A stretch of DNA of 64,000 nucleotides. It comes from Nocardia altamirensis NBRC 108246. Its GTDB lineage: Bacteria; Actinomycetota; Actinomycetes; Mycobacteriales; Mycobacteriaceae. A model generated the notes under the pieces. It was not told the DNA's origin. It did not search any database and saw only the letters and a list, made by a program, of their open reading frames with translations. The DNA is taken from assembly GCF_001612685.1 (NCBI RefSeq), contig NZ_BDAY01000016.1, positions 1 to 64,000 on the forward strand, given 5' to 3'. Made by a program: the position numbers and the translations under genes. This document shows positions 44,967 to 53,361 of the stretch, in pieces. Position 1 is the stretch's first letter; every line of letters starts with the position of its first letter.

Positions 44967-46604
44967 ATGTCATGTTCACCTCGGCGAGGTGCTCGCCGCC
45001 GCGCCGCCGGTGCCATCGCCGTCGTCGGAATCACGGTTCTCGGCGGCACGGTCTGCGGCCTGACGCTGCCTGCCGCAGACGCGTCGAGCCATCGTGAAGC
45101 CCCACTGATCGCCGGAGATCCGGCGGCCGACAACACCGACGTCTACGCGTTCGTGAGTCCGGACAAGCCCGACACCGTGACGATCGTCGCCAACTGGTTC
45201 GGGTTGCAGGAACCCAACGGCGGCCCGAACTTCTACCCGTGGGCCACCGAGACCAACCACGACATCAACATCGACAGCGATGGCGACGCGAAACCGAATG
45301 TCAGCTATCGCGTCACGGTCACGACCGATGATCGCCGTGGGGCCAACACCTTTCTGTACAACAACGGACCGGTCACCAGCCTGACCGACGAAAACCTGCT
45401 GTACCGGCAGAATTACGTGCTGTCGGTCAGTCACGGCGCCAACGATTGGCGCCCGATCGCACACGGGGCGGTCGCGCCGTCCGATACCGGCCCGGCGTCC
45501 ATCCCCGACTATGGCGTGTTGCGCAAGGAGGCGACGCACAGTCTCCCCAGCGGCGGCTCGGTGTATGTCGGCGCCGCCGAGGATCCGTTCTTCCTCGATC
45601 TGCGGGTGTTCGATCTGCTCTACGGCGGCAACCTGTCCGAGGTCGGCACCGACACACTCGCGGGCACGAACGTCAATACCGTTGTGCTGCAGGTGCCGAT
45701 GCGTGATCTCGCGTTGAAGAACGACCCGGTGCGCAACCCGGTGATCGGGGTGTGGAGCGACACCGAGCGGCGCACTATGCAACTCACCCCTGGCGCCGCC
45801 ACGCCGACCGGTGAGTACGTGCAGGTATCCCGGCTCGGCAATCCGCTCGTGAACGAGGTGGTGGTTCCGGCCGGGCTGAAGGACGCCTTCAACGCGCTGC
45901 AGCCGGTCGGCGACGCCGGCGTTCCGCAGGTGGTCGAGCGGGTCACCAAACCCGAACTGGCGCAATTGATCGAGGCGATCTACCAGGTTCCCGCGCCTGC
46001 TACGCCACGCAACGACCTGGTCGAGATCTTCCTCACCGGCATCGCGAAGCAGGCGCCGACGCTGGACCGCAGCGCACCGCCCATCCAGGCGGATCTGAAT
46101 TCGCAGGTCCTCAACGCCGATGCCAATGCCAATGCGTTCCGGCCCTCGGAAATGCTGCGGTTGAACATGGCGGTGCCGGTGGCGGCCGCCCCGAATCGGC
46201 TCGGCGTGCTCGCTGGTGACCTGCAAGGGTTCCCGAATGGCAGGCGGCTGAGTGACGATGTGGTCGACATCGCTGTTCAGGCCGTGGAGGGTGCGGCGCA
46301 GACGGGCAAGCTGGTGCCCGCGCTCGCGGCAGGGGACAAGGTCGACGCCAACGATGCGGCGTTCTCCAACTCCTTCCCGTATGTCGCGTTGCCCGCGCGG
46401 AGCAAGACGACGCCCGCCGGGTCATCCTCGGGCGCAACGGCTCCCGCGGCGGCGGCGGTCACGCCGAGTGACGACGGGATGTCCTTGACGCCGATCGTCG
46501 CGGGCGGCGGTGCGGCCGCCGCGGTCCTCGCCGGCGGCGGGTGGCTGTGGTGGCGGCGCCGGGCCAACCGGATCGTGCTGCCCGAGCAGCGGCCGAACGC
46601 CTGA
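44967..46604 (+). CDS. Secreted DUF4331 domain protein with C-terminal anchor
   Basis: A 545-residue protein. The basic N-terminus (MSCSPRRGARRRAAGAIAVV) and hydrophobic segment ending near 'PAADASSHREAPLIAGD' form a signal peptide. The mature part starts with the DUF4331 hallmark 'SSHREAPLIAGDPAADNTDV' and 'YAFVSPDKPDTVTIVANW', with 'VLAGDLQGFPNGRRLSDDVV' near the end of the domain. A Thr/Ala/Ser linker and a C-terminal helix (VAGGGAAAAVLAGGGWLWW) plus Arg-rich stop-transfer suggest membrane attachment. GAAGGAA precedes the ATG. It precedes a TPR gene with which it is often paired. Function unknown. Confidence 0.9.
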   Translation: MSCSPRRGARRRAAGAIAVVGITVLGGTVCGLTLPAADASSHREAPLIAGDPAADNTDVYAFVSPDKPDTVTIVANWFGLQEPNGGPNFYPWATETNHDINIDSDGDAKPNVSYRVTVTTDDRRGANTFLYNNGPVTSLTDENLLYRQNYVLSVSHGANDWRPIAHGAVAPSDTGPASIPDYGVLRKEATHSLPSGGSVYVGAAEDPFFLDLRVFDLLYGGNLSEVGTDTLAGTNVNTVVLQVPMRDLALKNDPVRNPVIGVWSDTERRTMQLTPGAATPTGEYVQVSRLGNPLVNEVVVPAGLKDAFNALQPVGDAGVPQVVERVTKPELAQLIEAIYQVPAPATPRNDLVEIFLTGIAKQAPTLDRSAPPIQADLNSQVLNADANANAFRPSEMLRLNMAVPVAAAPNRLGVLAGDLQGFPNGRRLSDDVVDIAVQAVEGAAQTGKLVPALAAGDKVDANDAAFSNSFPYVALPARSKTTPAGSSSGATAPAAAAVTPSDDGMSLTPIVAGGGAAAAVLAGGGWLWWRRRANRIVLPEQRPNA

Positions 46605-46610
46605 CCCGGA

Positions 46611-46650
46611 CACCGGGTGGCGGAACGTGAACACGTTGCGCCACCCGGTG
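46611..46650 (+). terminator. Strong terminator after DUF4331 gene
   Basis: A 40-nt near-perfect inverted repeat (18 of 20 pairs; outer arms CACCGGGTGGCG and CGCCACCCGGTG, inner AACGTG/CACGTT) begins 6 nt after the stop and is followed by TTT. Confidence 0.7.
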
Positions 46651-46651
46651 T

Positions 46652-46693
46652 TTCGACTACCCATCGCTGTGCAGAAGTTCGACTACCCATCGC
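46652..46693 (+). repeat. 16-bp direct repeat upstream of TPR gene
   Basis: TTCGACTACCCATCGC occurs at 46652-46667 and at 46678-46693, 26 bp apart, ending 13 nt before the TPR start. It could be a regulator site or a small duplication. Confidence 0.6.
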
Positions 46694-46706
46694 GAAGAAG
46701 CTCGAG

Positions 46707-48014
46707 ATGACCGAAAAACGTTTCCGCGGGCCACGATACGTGCTCGCGACCATCCTGATCGGGGTCGGCGCCGTCGCGCTCGGCGTGACCGCGACGCTGT
46801 ACGACCGGCCGTCGACCACTGCCGCTGCCGCGGCCACCGACCCGCTGTCCGCACACATCAGCCAGCTGACCCAACAGTTGGAGCGGGTACCAGGCAATGC
46901 GCGCGCCTGGGCCGACTTGGGCGGCTCGTACGTCGAATTGGCCCGCGTCACTGGCGATCCGGAGAATTACGGCAATGCGCAACGGGCGTTGGACCGTTCG
47001 CTGGTGCTGCAGCCGGAGGCCAACGCCGACGCGCTGATCGGGCTCGGCGCCCTCGCCAACGCCAGGCACGACTTCGGTCCCGCGCGCGGCTACGCCGAAC
47101 AAGCCGTCGCGTTGCGGCCGACCAGTGCGGACGGCTACGGCGTCCTGATCGACGCGCTGACCCAGCTCGGCGACGCGGACGCGGCGACCGCGGCCGTGCA
47201 GCGGATGCTGGCGCTGCGACCCGGCGTCCCGTCGTTCACCCGCGCCGCCTACGACCTGGAACTGCACGGTCGCACCGCGGAGGCGAGGACCGCGTTGCAG
47301 ATGGCGCTGGCGGCGGCGAACATCCCCGACCAGATCGCCTTCTGCCGGTACCACCTCGGCGAACTCGCCTTCACTACCGGCGACCTCGCGGAGGCCGAGA
47401 GCCAGTACCGTGCCGGGCTGCTGGCCAACCCGGGCAGCGTGGCTTTGCGTCAAGGTCAGGCCAAGATTTCCGCCGCACGCGGTGCTATCGGCGAGGCGAT
47501 CACGCAGTACGCGGCGCTGACCGAGGATGCTCCGCTGCCGGAGTATCTGATCGAGTTCGGCGAGCTGCTCGAGGCCGCGGGCCGACCCGACGAGGCGGCC
47601 GCGAAATACCAGGAGGTCGCCACTCGGTTCGACAGGCTGGCAGCGGAGGGCACGACGGAGTACGCAGGCGCCGCCCTGTTCGCCGCGGACCATGGTGATC
47701 CCGCCGAGGCGGTTCGGCTGGCCGAGCTGGAATTCGGGCGCCGCCAGTTCGTCCTCACCGCGGACACCCTGGCGTGGTCGCTGCACAAGGCGGGTCGCGA
47801 CGCCGACGCCCTCGTGCTTGCCGATCGCGCGGCAAGTCTCGGCTGGCGCAACGCCACCTTCGCCTATCACCGCGGCATGATCCTCGCCGCGCTCGGTCGC
47901 AACACGGAGGCCGCCGCGGCGCTCACCGAGGCCGTGCAGATCAACCCCCACTTCTCACCCCTGCATGCGCCGCGCGCCGAGGCCGCGCTCGATGCCCTCC
48001 TCGGAGCCGGATGA
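46707..48014 (+). CDS. Membrane-anchored TPR protein
   Basis: A 435-residue protein: an N-terminal membrane helix (LATILIGVGAVALGVTATLY) followed by about nine tetratricopeptide-like helix pairs. Visible repeats include 'ARAWADLGGSYVELARVTGD', 'ALIGLGALANARHDFGPARG', 'GVLIDALTQLGDADAATAAV', 'YHLGELAFTTGDLAEAESQY' and 'YHRGMILAALGRNTEAAAAL'. The domain should lie outside the cytoplasm if the helix is a signal anchor. The ATG at 46707 starts the basic 'MTEKRFRGPRY' segment just before the helix. It probably scaffolds the DUF4331 partner encoded upstream, an inference from pairing. Confidence 0.85.
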   Translation: MTEKRFRGPRYVLATILIGVGAVALGVTATLYDRPSTTAAAAATDPLSAHISQLTQQLERVPGNARAWADLGGSYVELARVTGDPENYGNAQRALDRSLVLQPEANADALIGLGALANARHDFGPARGYAEQAVALRPTSADGYGVLIDALTQLGDADAATAAVQRMLALRPGVPSFTRAAYDLELHGRTAEARTALQMALAAANIPDQIAFCRYHLGELAFTTGDLAEAESQYRAGLLANPGSVALRQGQAKISAARGAIGEAITQYAALTEDAPLPEYLIEFGELLEAAGRPDEAAAKYQEVATRFDRLAAEGTTEYAGAALFAADHGDPAEAVRLAELEFGRRQFVLTADTLAWSLHKAGRDADALVLADRAASLGWRNATFAYHRGMILAALGRNTEAAAALTEAVQINPHFSPLHAPRAEAALDALLGAG

Positions 48015-48051
48015 ACTGCCCCGTCTGCGCGGGCACGGATAGCCGATCGGC

Positions 48052-48237
48052 TCAGCGGTGCAGTAGCCGCGCCGCGTCGAATTCGACTGGTGTCAGCCAG
48101 ATCTGCGGGTTACCGCACCCGCAGCGGGTGTAGCGGACGACTCCTTCGGACGTCGCGTGGCCTGCCGCCGTCGCCGCGGGTGGTGTGATCGGACGGTCGC
48201 ATCGATGGCAGTGCTCGGCGGGGGCTGAAGTGGTCAT
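48052..48237 (-). CDS. Small cysteine-rich putative zinc-ribbon protein
   Basis: A 61-residue protein with 'EHCHRCDRPITPP' near the N-terminus and 'VVRYTRCGCGNPQIWL' in the C-terminal half, i.e. CxxC plus CxC ligands for a zinc ribbon. ATG at 48237 has GGAG about 12 nt upstream; a GTG at 48252 is the alternative. It is divergent from a LysR regulator, with 72 nt between the starts, so it may be under that regulator's control. Family not recognised. Confidence 0.7.
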   Translation of the reverse strand: MTTSAPAEHCHRCDRPITPPAATAAGHATSEGVVRYTRCGCGNPQIWLTPVEFDAARLLHR

Positions 48238-48265
48238 AGTCGAAGTCTCCACGGTTGGTTAGTGT

Positions 48266-48283
48266 GAATCCATCAAAAGATTC
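48266..48283. promoter_or_regulatory. Inverted repeat in divergent LysR promoter
   Basis: GAATC-N8-GATTC lies midway between the starts of the small zinc-ribbon gene and the LysR gene. The dyad resembles LysR-type recognition sites (interrupted dyad with AT-rich centre). Confidence 0.4.
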
Positions 48284-48309
48284 CGTATCAGATCGTGTTG
48301 AATTGCCAC

Positions 48310-49272
48310 ATGATTGATCCGCGGCTACAGACACTGCGCGTGCTTCGTGAGCTCGGGACGGTGACCGCGGCGGCGGAGGCGTTGCATCTCACACCGTCCA
48401 CCGTCTCGCAGCAGTTGCGGCTGCTTGCGCGCGACCTCGATGTGCAGTTGCTGGAACAGATCGGCCGCCGGGTCCGCCTCACCTCGGCCGGACACACACT
48501 GGTGCGGCACGCGGATGTGCTTGCCGCACAGGCCGAGCGGGCCAAAGCCGAGCTGGCGCTGGAGCGGGACTCGGTGGCGGGGGTGCTGCGGATCAGCGCG
48601 ATGCCGACCGCGTTGGTCGCGCTGGTCGCCCCGGCCGCGGCGCGGCTGCGGGACGCCCACCCCCGGTTGGCCGTGCAGATGAACGAGGACGAAAGCCGGC
48701 AGTGCTACGAGCTGCTCTTGCTCGGGGACACCGATCTGGGCGTGCTCATTCCGACGGCGGGAAGTCCGACAACGGACGATCCGCGCTTCGAGCAGTTTCC
48801 GCTGATCGACGAGCCGCAGGACCTGTTGGTCGCGGCCGATCACCCGCTGGCGGACCGGACGAGCGTGGCATTGACGGAGGCGGCCGAGGAGACCTGGATC
48901 GGCGCGCCGGAACGCGTCGCGCACAATCAGCTGCAGTTGAGCGCCTGCGCCGCAGCCGGATTCACGCCGCGCATCGTGCATCGCGGCATGGATTGGCTCG
49001 GCATCTCCGCCATGGTCACCCGCGGTTTCGGCGTCAGCCTGATTCCGCGCCTCGCCGACCTGCCCGGTGCGCACGACGTGGTGCGAGTGCCGCTGCACGG
49101 TGACACCCGCCCGACTCGCCGCCACGTCGCCTGCATTCGCCGGGGCAGCGGGGGACACCCTGCGATCGCCGCCGGGTTGGCGGCGGTGCGTGCGGTGTGC
49201 GAGGAACGAACGGACGTCGTGCTCGTCCGCCGAGCACCGCACACGCCGCGTACCTCGGCGGTTGGCGCGTGA
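48310..49272 (+). CDS. LysR-family transcriptional regulator
   Basis: A 320-residue regulator. The winged HTH at the N-terminus has 'LQTLRVLRELGTVTAAAEAL' and 'HLTPSTVSQQLRLLARDLDV', with 'GRRVRLTSAGHTLVRHADVL' completing it. The effector-binding domain begins near residue 95 ('VLRISAMPTALVALVAPAAA'), with the second subdomain 'VSLIPRLADLPGAHDVVRVP'. The ATG at 48310 is chosen because the HTH starts directly after it. Divergent partner: the small zinc-ribbon gene. Target and ligand unknown. Confidence 0.94.
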   Translation: MIDPRLQTLRVLRELGTVTAAAEALHLTPSTVSQQLRLLARDLDVQLLEQIGRRVRLTSAGHTLVRHADVLAAQAERAKAELALERDSVAGVLRISAMPTALVALVAPAAARLRDAHPRLAVQMNEDESRQCYELLLLGDTDLGVLIPTAGSPTTDDPRFEQFPLIDEPQDLLVAADHPLADRTSVALTEAAEETWIGAPERVAHNQLQLSACAAAGFTPRIVHRGMDWLGISAMVTRGFGVSLIPRLADLPGAHDVVRVPLHGDTRPTRRHVACIRRGSGGHPAIAAGLAAVRAVCEERTDVVLVRRAPHTPRTSAVGA

Positions 49273-49329
49273 CTGTCAGGGGGCGTGGACAGTAGGTTGG
49301 AGGCAGCCGACTACTTCCAGGAGGTTGCT

Positions 49330-50424
49330 GTGCATCTGCGTGGTGTGGTTCTCCCCGATGCTGACGTGCGGGATCTGTGGGTGCGGGATGGGCTGGTGTC
49401 GTTCGAGCCGGTGCCGGGTGCCGAAACACTGTGTCGCACAGGCTGGATCGTGCCTGGGCTGGTCGACGCGCACTGTCACGTCGGGATCAGGTACGGCGGG
49501 GGCGACGAGGATCACGCCGGTGCGATCGCACAGGCCGAGACCGAGCGCGACGCGGGCGCGTTGCTGTTGCGCGACGCCGGTTCGCCCATCGACACCCGGT
49601 TCATCGACGACCACCACGACCTGCCGAAGATCATCCGGGCCGGCCGCCACATCGCCCGCCCCCGGCGCTACATCCGCGAGCTCGGCATCGAACTCGACGA
49701 CGAACGCGACCTGCCGGAGATCGTCGCGGAGCAGGCGCGGTTCGGCGACGGCTGGGTGAAGATCGTCGGCGACTGGATCGACCGGTCCGTCGGCGATCTG
49801 CGTCCGCTCTGGAGCGACGCGATCCTCAAGGAAGCCATCGACGCCGCGCACGCCAACGGTGCCCGCGTCACCGCGCACGTGTTCGGCGAGGACGCATTGC
49901 CCGGCCTGATCGACGCGGGCATCGACTGCCTCGAACACGGCACGGGGCTCACCGACGAGACGATCGAGATGATGGTCGAGCACGGCACCGCGTTGGTGCC
50001 GACGCTGGTCAACATCGACACGTTTCCCGAAATCGCGGACAGCGCAGGCAAATTCCCCACTTACGCCGCGCACATGCGTGACCTGCATCGGCGCGTGAAG
50101 CAGACGGTCGCCAACGCGCACGAGGCGGGCGTGCCGATCTTTGCGGGCACCGACGCGGGCGGCTCGATCCGGCACGGCCGGATCGCCGAGGAGATCGCGG
50201 CGCTCGGCGCGGCCGGATTGTCCGCGCACGATGCGCTCGGGGCCGCCTCGTGGAACGCCCGTAGCTGGCTGGGGCGGCCGAGTATCGAAGCCGGTGCGCC
50301 TGCGGATTTCGTTGTCTATCAGGAAGATCCGCGCGTCAATCCGGAGATTCTCGCCACCCCGTACGCGGTGATCTTGCGGGGCCGCCTGTTTCAGCGTCAC
50401 GGCCCCATCACCGGCCATCGGTAG
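49330..50424 (+). CDS. Amidohydrolase family protein (Rv2915c-like)
   Basis: A 364-residue metal-dependent amidohydrolase. It has the N-terminal beta-sandwich 'HLRGVVLPDADVRDLWVRDG' and the metal site 'PGLVDAHCHVGIRY'. 'DLPKIIRAGRHIARPRRYIR' and 'GDGWVKIVGDWIDRSVGDL' follow, then 'ARVTAHVFGEDALPGLIDAG', 'GIDCLEHGTGL', and the metal aspartate in 'FAGTDAGGSI'. The GTG at 49330 is preceded by CAGGAGG. Mycobacterium has a close relative downstream of ffh, so this gene belongs to the conserved neighbourhood. The substrate is unknown. Confidence 0.9.
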   Translation: MHLRGVVLPDADVRDLWVRDGLVSFEPVPGAETLCRTGWIVPGLVDAHCHVGIRYGGGDEDHAGAIAQAETERDAGALLLRDAGSPIDTRFIDDHHDLPKIIRAGRHIARPRRYIRELGIELDDERDLPEIVAEQARFGDGWVKIVGDWIDRSVGDLRPLWSDAILKEAIDAAHANGARVTAHVFGEDALPGLIDAGIDCLEHGTGLTDETIEMMVEHGTALVPTLVNIDTFPEIADSAGKFPTYAAHMRDLHRRVKQTVANAHEAGVPIFAGTDAGGSIRHGRIAEEIAALGAAGLSAHDALGAASWNARSWLGRPSIEAGAPADFVVYQEDPRVNPEILATPYAVILRGRLFQRHGPITGHR

Positions 50425-50450
50425 TACGGGCCGTCGAGCCCGTCGCCGAA

Positions 50451-50939
50451 TTATGTTCGCCAGTGCTGGATTTCGTGCGCCCACGCCTGCAGGCCTGCCG
50501 CGAAACCTGCGCGCTGCTCAGGAGTCAGGGTCGCCATCGCGGCCAGTAGCGGTTCCGCGCGGCGGGCGACGAAAGTCTCCATGTGTTCGCGCCACTTCGG
50601 TTGCAGCGCAACGAGGGTGCGGCGGCGGTTGGCGGGGTCGGGCTGCCTGCTCACCCAGCCCGCTCGGTCCAGGTCGCCGACCAGTTCGCTGACGGTCGAC
50701 AGCGCCAGTCCCATCCGCGCGGCCAATTCGCTGACGCTCAACGACTCTTCGGGCACCAGCTGTACGCAGACCGCGCCGTGCCGCGAGGTCAGCCCGTGTC
50801 GGGTGAAGGAAGCGTCGTGCTCGGCGGGCATGTCGGCGCGCGCCTTGTCGAAGAAGTTCGCGATCAGCGGCATGAGGCCGATGACCTCGGTGATCTCGGC
50901 GCGACTCGGCAGGCGTGGCGCGCGGGGCTTGTCGGGCAT
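50451..50939 (-). CDS. MarR-family transcriptional regulator
   Basis: A 162-residue winged-helix regulator with 'GLTSRHGAVCVQLVPEESLS', 'SVSELAARMGLALSTVSELV' (recognition helix) and 'GDLDRAGWVSRQPDPANRRR' (wing), followed by the dimerisation helix 'EPLLAAMATLTPEQRAGFAA'. It is divergent from the questin-oxidase-like gene. A perfect palindrome (50964-50978) lies 25 nt upstream of its start, so autoregulation and control of the neighbour are likely. Confidence 0.93.
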   Translation of the reverse strand: MPDKPRAPRLPSRAEITEVIGLMPLIANFFDKARADMPAEHDASFTRHGLTSRHGAVCVQLVPEESLSVSELAARMGLALSTVSELVGDLDRAGWVSRQPDPANRRRTLVALQPKWREHMETFVARRAEPLLAAMATLTPEQRAGFAAGLQAWAHEIQHWRT

Positions 50940-50963
50940 GGAGTCATTCTATATATTCGGATT

Positions 50964-50978
50964 TACGAACTGTTCGTA
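50964..50978. promoter_or_regulatory. Perfect MarR-type operator
   Basis: TACGAAC-T-GTTCGTA is a 15-bp perfect palindrome in the 58-nt gap between the MarR gene and the divergent gene, in an AT-rich stretch (TATATATTCGG... TATATCC) that should hold both promoters. Confidence 0.7.
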
Positions 50979-50997
50979 TATCCAAACATAGGGGGTT

Positions 50998-52128
50998 GTG
51001 GTGTCCAGCTACCACGACGCGGTCAACGACGCACTCGAACGCCTCGACGACCTCGGCTATGAACGCAATCTCGGCGGCGGCGACCTGGCCAATCACGGAC
51101 CGATGGGCGCCGAGGCGCTGGCCGTGCTCGGGCACGGCGACGCGGTGCCGGGGTGGATCGAGATCTACCGCAACGCCGCACCGCACCACGAGCCGCCCGT
51201 GCCGCACCAGCGGCTCGACGGTGCGGACGAAACGGACTGGCGTGCCGCGCTCGGCGACATCAGCCGCGCAGGCGATTTCGAGGAACTCTTCGTGCGCGAG
51301 ATCGCGGCGGACGGCTGGCAGGCGGTCCTGGTCCGCTGGTGGCCGCGGCTGCTGCCCGGCCCGATGACCGGCTTGACGCACGGACTGATCCGCACCGCGC
51401 ATGCCGTGCGTGGTCTGGCCGCCGCCGCGCAACCCACGCCGATTCAGCTGCGCGAGCTCTCCCGGGGCCTCGGGTATTGGGCCGCCCGATTCGTGGACGC
51501 CACCTGGGCGGGCCGGTTGTCCGGGGAGTTGGCGGTGCCCGCGGCGCTGGCCGCGGTGCCCCGGCTGCCCGAACCGCCGAGCAGTCCGCGAGAAGGGCTG
51601 GCGCGCATGCGGAATCCGCAGTCGATGCCGGGCTACACCGCCGCGCTCACCGAGCTCGCCCTCGATCACGCCGACCGCCTGATCTCGGAGATGACCGCGA
51701 ACTACGCGGGCGTGTGTATCGCGCACTCCGGCAACGGGTTCCCGATTCCGCTGTTGCACGGCGTGACCGCGCCTGCCGCGGCCCGGCTCGTCCTGCCGCA
51801 GTTGCCGCAACACCTGCACGAGCCGACCCTGGCTGCGCTGTGGCAGGCGCAGGTCACCCTGCTGATGATGATCACCACCGGCAGCGACGGCGAAGGCTGC
51901 GCACTGGCCCGCGCGCGGGAGGCCGAGCCGCCCGCCTGGGATGAATTGATCGGTCGCGCAGTCGAACACGGCGACGAGCACGTCATCAAGTTCACCGAGG
52001 CATGTCTGCGTGAGCACGCAATGCGTCCGGACCCGCGGTACGCCTGGGCAGTCGACATCGCCCAGCAGCAGATCGAGCGCCCTGACGCGGAGACCGGGTC
52101 GGCGGTGGCCGTCCGCTTCGGCCGCTGA
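50998..52128 (+). CDS. Questin oxidase-like family protein
   Basis: A 376-residue protein of the questin oxidase-like family (DUF4243), related to fungal GedK-type Baeyer-Villiger/ring-cleaving enzymes. Family segments are 'LANHGPMGAEALAVLGHGDA', 'VPGWIEIYRN', 'EELFVREIAADGWQAVLVRW', 'GLTHGLIRTAHAVRGLAAA' and 'ITTGSDGEGCALARAREAE', plus 'HVIKFTEACLREHA' near the end. It is mostly helical with several histidines. It starts at one of two tandem GTGs (50998/51001) and is divergent from a MarR regulator with a shared operator. The bacterial substrate is unknown. Confidence 0.85.
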   Translation: MVSSYHDAVNDALERLDDLGYERNLGGGDLANHGPMGAEALAVLGHGDAVPGWIEIYRNAAPHHEPPVPHQRLDGADETDWRAALGDISRAGDFEELFVREIAADGWQAVLVRWWPRLLPGPMTGLTHGLIRTAHAVRGLAAAAQPTPIQLRELSRGLGYWAARFVDATWAGRLSGELAVPAALAAVPRLPEPPSSPREGLARMRNPQSMPGYTAALTELALDHADRLISEMTANYAGVCIAHSGNGFPIPLLHGVTAPAAARLVLPQLPQHLHEPTLAALWQAQVTLLMMITTGSDGEGCALARAREAEPPAWDELIGRAVEHGDEHVIKFTEACLREHAMRPDPRYAWAVDIAQQQIERPDAETGSAVAVRFGR

Positions 52129-52210
52129 TGCGCGAGGGAACTGAGGCTGCTGGTTTGATGCATTACCGGGTATCGACGAAACGCTGATAAGGCCGATAGC
52201 GGTTCAGAGG

Positions 52211-52241
52211 TTGACTTGGAGTGCACTCCAAGTCATAGCGT
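52211..52241 (+). promoter_or_regulatory. MerR-type promoter with 24-bp perfect palindrome
   Basis: TTGACT (52211-52216) and TAGCGT (52236-52241) are 19 bp apart. A perfect 24-bp palindrome occupies 52212-52235, with half-site TGACTTGGAGTG and its complement. A 19-bp spacer with a centred dyad is the classic MerR architecture. The start codon (52249) lies only about 8 nt past the -10, and no Shine-Dalgarno is visible, so the transcript is probably leaderless. Confidence 0.7.
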
Positions 52242-52248
52242 TGACAGT

Positions 52249-53271
52249 ATGAGCAACCAAGACACCGCCAGGGACGTTCGTCGACATGGCAGCATTCGCC
52301 TCGGTTATCAGATGCCCAACTTCACCTACGGACAGCCGGTCAGCGAGCTGTTCCCGACGGTGGTCACGCAGGCGAGAGAGGCCGAAGCGGCCGGGTTCGA
52401 CACCGTGTTCGTGATGGACCACTTCTATCAACTGCCCGGCCTCGGCGCCCCCGAAGACCCGATGCTGGAGTCCTACACCGCACTGTCCGGGATCGCCGCG
52501 TCCACCGAACGAATCCAGTTGTCGGCGTTGGTCACCGGCAACACCTATCGCAATCCCGCGTTGCTCGCGAAGACCGTCACCACCCTCGACCTGGTCAGCG
52601 CCGGTCGCGCGATCCTCGGCATCGGCGCTGGCTGGTACGAGCTGGAACACAAGTCCTACGGCTTCGAATTCGGCACCTTCACCGAGCGCTTCGAACGCCT
52701 CGACGAGGCGCTGCAGATCATCCACCCGATGTTGCGCGGCGAGCACGCCACCTTCGACGGCAAGTGGTATCACACCGACAACGCGATGAACGAGCCGCGA
52801 TTGCGCGACGACCTGCCGATCATGCTCGGCGGTGCGGGCGAGAAGAAGACCTTCGCGCTGGCCGCCAGGTACGCCGACCACCTCAACATCATCTGCAACG
52901 CCTCGGAGCTGCCGCGCAAGATCGCAGCGCTGCACGCGCGCTGCGCCGAGGTCGGCCGCGATCCGAAGACGCTGGAAACCAGCTACCTGTGCTTCCTGAT
53001 GATCGACGAGGACGGCGATCGGGCGCGCAAGGCGCAGCAGGACTTCCTCGGCAACATCGGCATCGACCTGGCCGCGATGTCCGAGGAGGAACGCGCGCAG
53101 TCCCTCGCCGACCGTCAGTTCGTCGGCAACCCCGACGACGTCGTCGAGCAGCTGCAGACCAGGGTGCTCGACCAGGGCATCGACGGCGTCATCGTCAACA
53201 TGGTCACCAACGGCCACGAGCCCGGCGCGGTCGAGCTCGCGGGACGGACCCTCGCGCCGCTGTTCGCCTGA
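52249..53271 (+). CDS. LLM class F420-dependent oxidoreductase
   Basis: A 340-residue TIM-barrel flavin/F420 oxidoreductase of the bacterial luciferase-like group. Motifs are 'RLGYQMPNFTYGQ', 'AAGFDTVFVMDHFYQLPGLG', 'TVTTLDLVSAGRAILGIGAG' followed by WYELEH, 'TERFERLDEALQIIHPML' and 'LPIMLGGAGEKKTFALAARY'. These agree with the F420-dependent subset (TIGR03560-like). The ATG at 52249 lies right after the MerR-type promoter; the earlier in-frame ATG at 52216 falls inside the palindrome. The substrate is unknown; the promoter suggests induction by a small molecule. Confidence 0.93.
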   Translation: MSNQDTARDVRRHGSIRLGYQMPNFTYGQPVSELFPTVVTQAREAEAAGFDTVFVMDHFYQLPGLGAPEDPMLESYTALSGIAASTERIQLSALVTGNTYRNPALLAKTVTTLDLVSAGRAILGIGAGWYELEHKSYGFEFGTFTERFERLDEALQIIHPMLRGEHATFDGKWYHTDNAMNEPRLRDDLPIMLGGAGEKKTFALAARYADHLNIICNASELPRKIAALHARCAEVGRDPKTLETSYLCFLMIDEDGDRARKAQQDFLGNIGIDLAAMSEEERAQSLADRQFVGNPDDVVEQLQTRVLDQGIDGVIVNMVTNGHEPGAVELAGRTLAPLFA

Positions 53272-53318
53272 GCAGCGCCGTCCTCGTCGGGCGCCGATGA
53301 CGCAGGCACCGATGAGTT

Positions 53319-53361
53319 CTGTTGGCGTGGCCCGTCTTCAGTAGGAGACGCACGCCAACAG
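53319..53361 (+). promoter_or_regulatory. Stem-loop abutting the ribosome-binding site of the DHFR-like gene
   Basis: CTGTTGGCGTG (53319-53329) pairs perfectly with CACGCCAACAG (53351-53361), and an inner CGTCT/AGACG pair adds to it. The right arm ends next to GAGGAG, the ribosome-binding site of the gene starting at 53373. It may terminate the upstream transcript or gate translation. Confidence 0.5.
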
